Of a DNA stretch of 64,000 bases, positions 55,783 to 64,000 are shown piece by piece (the stretch's first letter is position 1; every line of letters starts with the position of its first letter). Both the position numbers and the translations under genes were made by a program. A model generated the notes under the pieces. It had not been told where the DNA came from. It did not search any database and worked only from the letters and a program-made list of their open reading frames with translations. Source of the DNA: Dicyema japonicum (lineage: Eukaryota > Dicyemida > Rhombozoa > Dicyemidae); assembly GCA_011109175.1 (NCBI GenBank), contig RDEW01000038.1, positions 131,616 through 195,615 of the forward strand, in the 5' to 3' direction.

Positions 55783-56427
55783 CTATGCTGATGGTAAAGC
55801 CGCGTCAATTATGTCACCACTGTGATAATGAAGACCTTAGAGATGTCAGCAGGGATCTCAAAGTTGCTTATTACCTGGGAAGGAGTTGTCTCAAATACTT
55901 CAAGGATTATATTGAAGAAGGTAAGACCACTTAAATTCAATCAGTCATATTGAAGAATACTCATGAAAGTATGGTGGTTGAGCATAATCACGGTATTATG
56001 GTCTCCAGTGAAGCTTATCTCCCTTCTCATGACCAAGAACGTGGTGAGGGACTGAGAAGATATCAGAAACTCGAAGTAATCCACACACTGTCATATCAAC
56101 ACTCCCAATACTATATCCTTAATCGATTATCCCAATATCGACATCAGTTTCCCCCAAGCCACCAGTGCTACCAACACATATGTTCTACCCACTGCTCTCT
56201 ATGGTCTTCTTTATCACGATGGTCTGAATATATTCTTGTATACACACTACCAATCCAAAAAGACCAAGAGAAATTCAAAAATTCTGCTACATGAAACAGA
56301 AGGAATAGATCCTCTCCGCAAATTCGCATTCTCCCGGGGACCATGGAGGCGTTTTTTTGAAAATTTTACACCACCAAGTAACCAGAATACCCCCAGTTTA
56401 AGGTGGTTCTATATGAGGCATTTATAA
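55783..56427 (+). CDS. Candidate spliced gene, unknown function
   Basis: Starts at an ATG (55783) with 'QLCHHCDNEDLRDVSRDLKV' and 'YYLGRSCLKYFKDYIEE'. A strong 24-nt intron (55921-55944, GTAAGA...ATCAG) leads in frame to 'THESMVVEHNHGIMVSSEAY'. A second possible 23-nt intron lies at 56044-56066. The final long open frame (about 56150-56427) reads 'TNTYVLPTALYGLLYHDGLN', 'SKILLHETEGIDPLRKF', 'RFFENFTPPSNQ' and ends TAA. The join between 56066 and 56150 is unresolved. I do not recognise the family. It converges on the SH3-RhoGAP gene with about 190 bp between stops. Confidence 0.4.
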
Positions 56428-56613
56428 CTGAGGGAATACTCCTGGATATCGAAATCTATCATCCAAGGAGAAAGGTTAACTGGCGGTGTACTAAATTCTA
56501 ATAAATCAAATTTCCCGCCAAAAAGTAACATTGTTGTATATTTCCCGCTTAAAGCAGTAAACATCAAAATAAACATCCACCATTTGATTAAGTTAATACA
56601 AAAAAGCACCAAA

Positions 56614-57707
56614 CTAATCAGAAGTTAAAGTGTCATTAAATAATTGTTCAAAATGTTCAACAAAAAACTTAAAAATTTTCCTATACTGATCCATTACTTT
56701 GATGTATTCGGTAGGATCAGGTGCATCAAACACATTCAAATTACTAAATAAAAATCCTACACCATACTTAAAGACAGAAAAACACCACAAAGTGGTAATA
56801 TCTTCCAAACCCATGCACGTCATTTCTGATTGAGAAAGTATATAATTTAAATGTTTAAATAGAATATAAAGTAATCTAAATATTAATTTGATTATTTTAT
56901 TTTACTGTTTATTTATTTCTGGAATATTTTGTAAAATTATATTCAACTTTTCAAATTTCTCATCATCCGACGTTTGTGGGTCTGAAATTGCTTCTTTCTG
57001 AAATGCTTAAAATAAACACACGATTTCTTCGTGATATTCAATTCCAATGATAGATCCTGGAATGTCTCGAAAGAACTTTTTGAAGAGCTCAGAGAAGCTG
57101 TGAATATTCTTATCTTCGTCAAAGCAGCTCAAATCCCAGTCATCAATACGATTTCTCAATAAAAGCTTATTTATACTTCAGTTCTTCAATTTCACGGGCG
57201 CTTCCGCTAATACGGTAAATCCCTTTGATAACTCCGTTTTTCTCTACGTTACTGCTACATTTCTCAATGAAAGTGATCAGTTTCTCTGGACAATATCTCT
57301 GAGAAATAACCTGGACTTATATCTTCTAAGGGTGTGCCGAAAAACGACTTCTTGATGATCCCGATGATGCTGATGTTTTCTCTTGTTGGTCTCATAACAA
57401 AAAAATGCATCATTTTTGCCACCATTTTTTTAACGAAGACTAAAAATAACCACGTGTTCACCACCTCCACTATTTTTGTGGCTCTTGACTAAGCTGAGAG
57501 GTTTTGGTTTACTTTGCACAGTGACTTCAGCCTCCTCAAAAAGACCGATCTAGCAGTTACTATAGTAGGAAACCTCCACGTGATCCTCGTTCCAGGGGAT
57601 GAAGCCATTGCTGGTTCGGATCCCTCTGAGCCACCCCCCATCACCTAATGAGGACTTGTCGATTATGCAAATGACGTCCCCTTTCTTTGGTTGGAAATGT
57701 GAGGTAC
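56614..57707 (-). CDS. SH3-RhoGAP protein, 5' end lost in assembly gap
   Basis: A GTPase-activating protein for Rho-family GTPases. Read leftward from the gap. The SH3 second half: 'KKGDVICIIDKSSLGDGGW', 'GFIPWNEDHVE'. A short basic linker ('QSKPKPLSLVKSHKNSG'). RhoGAP: 'FFGTPLEDI', 'KLITFIEKCSSNVEKNGVIK', 'GIYRISGSAREIEELK' (catalytic arginine finger in GIYR), 'SFSELFKKFFRDIPGSI', 'LQNIPEINKQLLYILFKHLN', 'SEMTCMGLEDITTLWCFSVF', 'RKIFKFFVEHFEQLF'. Introns: 57535-57573 (39 nt), 57440-57464 (25), 57286-57316 (31), 57155-57176 (22), 56998-57021 (24), 56876-56905 (30), 56744-56767 (24). Most contain stops and all restore frame. The first SH3 exon begins after an AG at 57708. The product here ends at TAG 56616-56614, just after the GAP domain. 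Confidence 0.9.
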
Positions 57708-57718
57708 CTCAAAACTTA

Positions 57719-58088
57719 NNNNNNNNNNNNNNNNNNNNNNNNNNNNNNNNNNNNNNNNNNNNNNNNNNNNNNNNNNNNNNNNNNNNNNNNNNNNNNNNNN
57801 NNNNNNNNNNNNNNNNNNNNNNNNNNNNNNNNNNNNNNNNNNNNNNNNNNNNNNNNNNNNNNNNNNNNNNNNNNNNNNNNNNNNNNNNNNNNNNNNNNNN
57901 NNNNNNNNNNNNNNNNNNNNNNNNNNNNNNNNNNNNNNNNNNNNNNNNNNNNNNNNNNNNNNNNNNNNNNNNNNNNNNNNNNNNNNNNNNNNNNNNNNNN
58001 NNNNNNNNNNNNNNNNNNNNNNNNNNNNNNNNNNNNNNNNNNNNNNNNNNNNNNNNNNNNNNNNNNNNNNNNNNNNNNNNNNNNNNNN
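57719..58088. other. Assembly gap (run of N)
   Basis: 370 unknown bases. The gene to the left loses its 5' exons and the LINE to the right its 5' half here. Confidence 1.
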
Positions 58089-59285
58089 TACCTACCCGAA
58101 AGTCAAAGTGGGTTCAGAGAAGGAAGATCAACAGCTGATGCAGTCTGGAGTCACAGATGGAAATGTGCGACACATCAAAGATATTGCAATGCCATCCACA
58201 TTCTGGGAATAGATCTATCAAAAGCCTTTGACTCGGTTAACAGGAAAAAATTGATGTCAGTGCTAGAAGGGTTTATTGACGAATCGAGTTTAAGAATGAT
58301 TCAAATCTTTCTATCTAACACAGAGCTCCTTGTGAGAGTTGGAAAAACCTACTCAAGAAAATTTGAAACAAACACAGGCACTCCTCAAGGAGACTCTCTC
58401 TCCCCTACTATTCACAATATACTTGGAGGCCGCTATTAGGGAACTGAGACCATTATATCAAGGAAAAATAGAAGAAGTGATTTATGCTGATGATGTCGAC
58501 CTAATTTCTGAAGACAAAGAACTCCTGGAGCATGTACTAGAAAAAGCACCAGATATACTTGAGAAATGGTTTCTCACCGTGAACAGGGAAAAAAACAGAA
58601 CGGACAGAGATAAGAAGAATGAACAACTCACTCGAAGAAAAATGGAGACACATAAAGAAACTTGGCTCACTACTAGGAGATAGCGAAGACATCATACGGA
58701 AAAAAACATTGGCAAATGCGGCATTACAAAGGCTTAAAAATCTTTGGCTAAAACGGAAAGGATGTAACATAAAACAAAGGATTATGTTATAGGACACTTT
58801 CATCAAACCAACTCTACTATACAACTCTGGGACCTGGGCCACCTCTAAAGAGGAATTGGAGAGGCTAGACTCATTTCACAGGAATCATCTAAGAAACATA
58901 ACTGGAATGTCCTGGCCATCCAAGATCTCGCGGAATGGACTATACAATAAGTGTGACTGTATACCATTAAGCCATGAGATCATTAGCTCTCGTTGGAGAC
59001 TTTTTGGACACGTCCTGAGGTTGGACTCGATATCCCCCCCACAAATATCGCAATGGAAAATTACTACTCCTCCACTGTAAAACGCTATACTGGAACTCGT
59101 TTTACACAACAATCTGAAAGCCATGAAGAAAACATTGGCATCTGGTGACGATCTGGACTCACTGAGGGACCTAGCTAAGAACAGAAGAGTTTTGAGCAAC
59201 CTAACTAATTCTCTTATATTTTTTGCTGCACATGCGGGGCTATAAATATTATGGCTCTCGTGAAAGTGCTAATAATAATAATAAT
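58089..59285 (+). mobile_element. Non-LTR RT element, RT to 3' end
   Basis: 'QSGFREGRSTADAVWSHRWK', 'GIDLSKAFDSVNRKKLM', 'TGTPQGDSLSP', then in a shifted frame 'LLFTIYLEAAIRELRPLY', 'VIYADDVDLISEDKELLE' (catalytic YADD), 'KKLGSLLGDSEDIIRKKTL', 'KPTLLYNSGTWATSKEEL' and 'SRWRLFGHVLRLD'. Only two or three frame disruptions, so young among the window's LINEs. The 3' end has 'GGGGCTATAAATATTATGGC' and (AAT)n at 59270-59285. Confidence 0.85.
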
Positions 59286-60090
59286 AAGTTGAGCGATAAC
59301 ATCTAAGGAAGCCCAAATTTACCGTGGAGCAATGGGGTTTGAGCATATTCGATCAGAGATAGGGATAAAATCCCGAGTTTCAGACTTTTTTTATAAAGGA
59401 ATTTCAAATGATGACTTTAAACACTTTTGTCCTACACTTCGTTTGTAGACATGTTTACCTATCTTCCTATTGAATGTAGGAATTCTGATAGTGTCTTTTA
59501 AAAGTGAAAGCTTGAAAAATTTTTATTTTGACCAAGGGTCATGGCTCCGCATGTGCAGTCAACAAGACACAACTTCATTAGGAAAAGAAAATGTTAATTA
59601 ACTAAGGGATGTGAGCACTGGTCGATTAATCCCAGAGAGATACTGAAATTCCAATTCCTCTTGTCAACTTTCCAGACCAATTCCTTTTTTTGTTAACTTC
59701 CAACTTTCCAGACCAATTCCTTTTTTGGTATTAAGGTGATATTCCAGCATCTTCCTTTTCGTTGTCTTTCCAGGCTTAACACGTTTTTTGGAACGTGTAA
59801 GCCACGTCACCAGCTCAGTTTTTCAGATGTAAAGAGAGAATTTTATTGGCAAAACAAACTCGTTACTAACTAGAAATTTGTATTGAGAAGCCATATATCT
59901 CTTTTTCAATATTTCTTACACCGAATTTATTTCTCTAGCGGTGCGATAATTTTTTATGGATATTTTTCACCCCTCATAATTGGGTGATATTTTGAACTTT
60001 AAATCGAGTCCATATGCCAATTTGATGGCATATCTCATAGATCTATCGAGAAGCTCCACGAGAATACCTTTCAAACGATTTTTTGAAGCC
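59286..60090. other. No recognisable gene
   Basis: A direct repeat 'CCAACTTTCCAGACCAATTCCTTTTTT'-like (core 'TTTCCAGACCAATTCCTTTT') occurs at 59670 and 59702. Otherwise AT-rich. Confidence 0.45.
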
Positions 60091-60990
60091 ATAGATCATG
60101 AATGGTTCTTTATACTTGCAGTATAAAAATAGAGAAAAGTTTTCGGACTAAAATGAAATCGTAGAAGCGATTTCAACATCGCAGTAGCTTTTTTCCTTCT
60201 GTTCATGATGTGATCTTTAAAGGAACTCTTTGAGTTCACACACACTCCAAGATATTGTAAGTACTCTATAGATCTGATTGATCCGATTTTTACACAAATA
60301 TTAGACCTTTTCCTGTTCCTTACAATCCAGGAAACTACATTTTTAGAGTGATAAAGATAAACTTTCATTTTTTTGATTCGAAATTCTTTTCAAGTAGATT
60401 TATTTATTTTTTAACATAAGTTCCATCTGCATGAATTATCATTTTGGTGAGTGTTCCACATTTGGAATGCCACCTATCACACAATTAAACAAAAGTGGAC
60501 TTAGACAGACCCTTGCGGAACCCCTCTTTAACAAAATTTTATCTATAATGGACTCCCAACAGGAGAAAAAGATCTCTTTCAGAAAGAAACCTTCTCGTAT
60601 ATAAAAGTGTCGTACTTCAAATATTAAAATTAGAGGTCCGTGACAAACCAGCTTGTCAAACACTATCAAAAGCTTTCGAAATGTCCAACATACGACCGTA
60701 AAGCATTCTCTATTTCTCTGAGAAATATAAGAAGGAAAGATCACAAACAGGGATTGTAGAGCAATGGATATTAGAATCACTGGGACATTGATAGTCTTCG
60801 AAATAGAACAGCTTGTGCAAGTATTGCATACCATCTTAGACAATTTTTTATAAACTCATAGTTCAACTGAGTTACATTCATAGAATTAATAGGCACATGC
60901 AAGAAATCAGTAAAGATCATTGAAGTATTGTAGGTGCGTGGTGACATGTGGCTACTTGATTGAAGAGTTCTCTTCCTTCCTTCTGGTGGC
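60090..60990 (-). mobile_element. EN-type LINE RT, decayed
   Basis: Minus-strand frames: 'LSPLLFNCVIGGIPNVEHSP' then 'MIIHADGTYV' where YADD is expected, 'VVSWIVRNRKRSNICVKIG', 'EYLQYLGVCVNSKSSFKDHI' and 'ATAMLKSLLRFHFSPKTF'. Catalytic site altered. Confidence 0.7.
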
Positions 60991-61500
60991 TTCATTGGAT
61001 CCACCTTACACAAAAGACATCTAATGCCTGACCGTCATTCAAAAAGATCCATCTATTCATTCCACCAGGAGACAATTCCATTTCATAGCGACGAGTTCTG
61101 AAATCAACCTCAGCTCCTTAAACAGCGTCCTCTGGATCACTGTGCTTGGATGAAGGTTATGGTGGTCGTATCTATCTTTAAGAAGATCAGGTTGTGATTG
61201 CTCAACGAGTCATATTCGACAGATCAGTTGATTAGCGAAACTGGAGATTGGGATGCGTGAGCAATTGGGAGATGAGATTGGTAAAATGATGATTTATCAT
61301 TATGTCGAGTTTGGGGCATTATATGGAGGGTAGGTTTTTTTAAGATACAAAGATTGGTCAGGTTCTCAATTATCATTATCCCTTTCTTAAAATGAACTAA
61401 AGTAGATGTATTGAGTTTATTTTTTGGATAATTATCAAGTTCCTGAGCATGGTTAGGGAAAGAAATTCTGGGGGCATAGATAAGCAAATGTTTTAGGAGA
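60991..61500 (+). mobile_element. LINE endonuclease fragment (family B, copy 2)
   Basis: Plus-strand 'CLTVIQKDPSIHSTR' and 'TSSEINLSSLNSVLWITVLG' match the 8586-8830 copy. Further right the text is degraded. Confidence 0.6.
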
Positions 61501-62650
61501 GATATGTATTAATTAGTATTAGGAGTTAGATTTTCCTTGTTTCAAGTTTAAAGTCGCTATTTGGAAAGTGGTTGTAGATCACGTTCCAGACTCAATTTGC
61601 ATTCTGTCACTTAATCGTCTCAAGTAATCCGGAAATCTAGCTGTAGGTTTCACTACCTCTATCACTTATATCATAAACCTACTACTTGTGGCTGTTCATA
61701 GAACTCTGTTCTCTGCCAGTCTGATCGCCTTAAATAAGAATGGAGGTGAAGTCCTTCCACTTGCCGTTTGGTTCGTATACAGAAAGCTTATTGATCAAAA
61801 TCGAATGCAAGAGTTCTGCACCTCTGGTTTCAAATTTACTAAGCTATTCTTAATTTGGGGTTAGATTAAGACTTAGCTGCGAAGCTGCAACCCATTCCGT
61901 ACTCAACTTCAAATACTTAAGCTTCAAATTCTCTCCACCCTTGGTCGTCAGATTTAATATTTGTAAGACAATCGATAGTCGTCCGGAAGATGGAATCTAT
62001 AGTGTTGAGCCCCTAGTTTAATTTTTCGTTGACAAGGTTCTTTTCTCAGAAGGGAAATTGAGGTATATGCTTCTAGAATCTAGAAGCTTTTGAATGTTGT
62101 TTTTAGTTGTTTTTTTGTTTTGAGTGTGTCACTGCTTCCAGCTTTTGTAAGGGGATATCTAAGTTTACTTGACGTTCCCTGGTTTCTGTGGCTTTTGGAA
62201 TGATCCCTCTGAACATCGCAAAGATCGAGTTCCATTCAGACTTTGGTGACTTCACAATTCTAGGTGTTCAGAATTAGGCATAGAGATTCCATTTGAACTG
62301 TCAGACTTTTCAAACAATCCAGCACATCCTTCGGATGACCGCCCATGGTGCAATCATCCGAATACCATACTTTCAGAGGATTAGAACAGTATCCCGTGAT
62401 ACGGGCAATTCCCAGGCTGAACAAGGAAGGCCCAGTGGGTCTTCATGTTAGACTCCAAAGGATGTTGTAATGAAGTATTGACCGTGGATCAAGCTGGAAG
62501 GTTTTCTATATGAGGTATGAAAATAGTTATACATTGATGCGTAAATGTAAAACAATCCTCCAAAATTTTATCACGCTGTATCGCGTTGAAAGCGTTTTTG
62601 ATATCAGCCATAAGGTTTTCGGCCTATTCCACTTAGTAATCTTTGTGTGT
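61501..62650 (-). mobile_element. RLE-type LINE RT core (family A), minus copy
   Basis: Minus-strand 62640-62250: 'MADIKNAFNAIQRDKILE', 'GQYFITTSFGV', 'HEDPLG' (for QGDPLG), the catalytic 'VWYSDDCTMGGHPKDVLDCL' and 'VQMESLCLILN', as in 34120-34440. 61700-62200 is probably its continuation in broken frames; 61501-61700 shows nothing. Confidence 0.7.
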
Positions 62651-63730
62651 CCGAGATAGTTGATGTTTGTTTCTCATTGTTTTGGAATCTGTATGTGTGC
62701 TTTTCGGAGTCAACCAATAAGTTCCCAGAGGAGATATTTTCTTTTACTATTGACGTAAATGATTTCTCTTCTTTCCCCCTCTAATGGGGTATGCATAGTG
62801 TGAATGGAGCGACACAAAATAATCGCGCCCAATACTCAGAGACTGTCCATTCAATACACTCACATAGGCAATCCGTGACAGATACAAGGGCAGCTTTGGA
62901 GATCCTGATCAGGAGTCTTTGTGTGGGTTTCAAATCAATTCAAGTACCTCCTGATAATGTCAATCGGAAAAACAGCCAGGGCTCTTTGAGTAATTCCAAC
63001 ACAGAACATTTGGAAACCACACGAACAGGCCGTGAAGTGGATCATCCTTTTTCTTTTGTTTATTATGTCGCATTTTTTGCAGATCTCATCTTTTTTTCCG
63101 GTTTGCTGTATCTTATTTCTGATTTTTATTTATTTTCTTTTCAACTCCCCAACAAGTATCAGGCAGTCAATTAATAATTGAATTAAAAATTCAACTCGAT
63201 AACCGATATTATAAACTATAATGGAATCTATATTAATGCATCTATTGCTTACATTACCTACCTGTTCTATCCTCATATAACCTTTCTTGTGATCATTCCA
63301 TAATTTCTTCAGACTTGATAATAATTAGTTAGCAGTCGTAACTGCAAAAAGGATACGTAATTTCTTGAAAGAATCTATATGGGAAGCCCCGATTAAAGTA
63401 TAATTCCAATGCTTATAATCTTCTAATAATCACTATTTACACAAGCCTCGTTGTAAATCCTGTAAAACTCTCGATAAACTGTTTGCAGCTCATGGAATGA
63501 TATAGGGCCTTTGATTTGATGGAGTTATGATCTAAAACAACAACACTCATAATTGTTGGGATGCATACTCTCCAGAATGTATCACTGGTAACCTATTGAA
63601 CTTCCTTGTACTTTGCTTCCATATTTTTTATTAAAGATCTCAAAGTATAGAACTTTGGTACTTTTGTGTACAATAAGAAAAATCATCCTTTTTACATAAT
63701 TTAGAAAAATCTGTTAGCTTTCATTTTGTA
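62651..63730. other. Unclassified; one long plus ORF
   Basis: A 127-codon plus ORF (62791-63174) ends in a hydrophobic stretch ('VYYVAFFADLIFFSGLLYL') but has no recognised family, and its 5' half may be antisense to element sequence. The rest is AT-rich. Confidence 0.3.
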
Positions 63731-63734
63731 AATT

Positions 63735-63893
63735 TTTTATCTCAGGAATATTTTATTCGAAACGGGCAGATTTATTCCCTTTTTGATAGCAAAAAAATTG
63801 AGGAAGATAACATAAGAGGACCATCGGATTTTTTGGAATTCAGATACGAGGAGGAAGTAGACCGTGATGGAGCGATCCAACCCCATAATTGAC
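63735..63893 (+). CDS. Possible terminal exon of an unknown gene
   Basis: After a good acceptor ('TTTTTTATCTCAG' ending about 63746), an open frame reads 'IRNGQIYSLFDSKKIEEDNI', 'RGPSDFLEFRYEEEVDRDGA' and stops at TGA about 63893. The charged, protein-like composition stands out from the AT-rich flank. No upstream exon was identified. Confidence 0.35.
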
Positions 63894-64000
63894 TAAAAAG
63901 GAAATGTCGCCTTTATAAAATATTTAGTTAATGTTGAGTTTGTCTTACCTATTTTGACGAAAGCGAAGCTTCTCTACCGCTGGGAATTCGCGTCTAGTTG

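Noticed and set aside
57599-58439. 179- and 250-codon ORFs crossing the N run
   Set aside because: Their length is mostly unknown bases. Only the RT part right of 58088 is supported.
58482-58842. Overlapping minus-strand ORFs with hydrophobic Ser/Phe-rich text
   Set aside because: Shadows of the plus-strand RT frame at 58089-59285.
1-64000. A novel multi-gene defence or biosynthetic system
   Set aside because: Gene content is scattered cellular genes and decayed transposons. No cluster of co-oriented unknown genes with shared regulation is visible.

Overview
The window is animal-type eukaryotic DNA, AT-rich and packed with decayed transposable elements. Between these lie a few cellular genes that can only be read by splicing out extremely short introns. 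I found no operons, prokaryotic signals, CRISPR arrays or rRNA. Five genes were reconstructed exon by exon: an ethanolamine kinase (5274-6525, +), an RBM26/27-type RNA-binding protein (23285-25432, -), a Gln/Asn/Ser-rich protein of unknown function (28352-29749, -), a 4.1-type FERM protein (46862-48062, -) and an SH3-RhoGAP protein (56614 to the assembly gap, -). Nearly all their introns are 22-32 nt with GT...AG ends. A few are 36-69 nt, and one 24-nt intron appears to be GC-AG. Introns this short are established for dicyemid mesozoans and unusual in other animals. A dicyemid, or a similarly reduced animal such as an orthonectid, is my inference for the source, not something the sequence proves.

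Layout. 1-5.1 kb: fragments of several non-LTR retrotransposon (LINE) families. 5.3-6.5 kb: ethanolamine kinase. 7-16.4 kb: LINE fragments and a Tc1-like DNA transposon (about 10377-15100) split by a 3.4-kb LINE. 16.4-21.2 kb and 35.8-43 kb: four copies, two per orientation, of a composite repeat carrying a tRNA-like segment, with a hAT terminus at the edge of three of them. 22.4-31.7 kb: two cellular genes among endonuclease, RT and restriction-like-endonuclease (RLE) LINE remnants. 32.2-35.8 kb: an R2-like 3' fragment with a probable 14-bp target-site duplication, then the most complete RLE-type LINE. 39.7-46.2 kb: hAT transposase, LTR-retroelement remnant, LINE fragments. 46.9-48.1 kb: FERM gene. 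48.4-55.7 kb: LINEs and a pogo/Tigger-like fragment. 55.8-57.7 kb: a candidate plus-strand gene converging on the SH3-RhoGAP gene. 57719-58088: a run of N. 58.1-64 kb: LINE remnants and one possible terminal exon.

The genes look functionally unrelated (lipid head-group phosphorylation, RNA binding, membrane-cytoskeleton linkage, Rho-family signalling). They appear to be ordinary housekeeping or signalling genes in a repeat-rich region. I saw no coherent new multi-gene system. The most distinctive signal is the intron architecture, including introns that are in phase and stop-free and so are invisible to ORF-based annotation.
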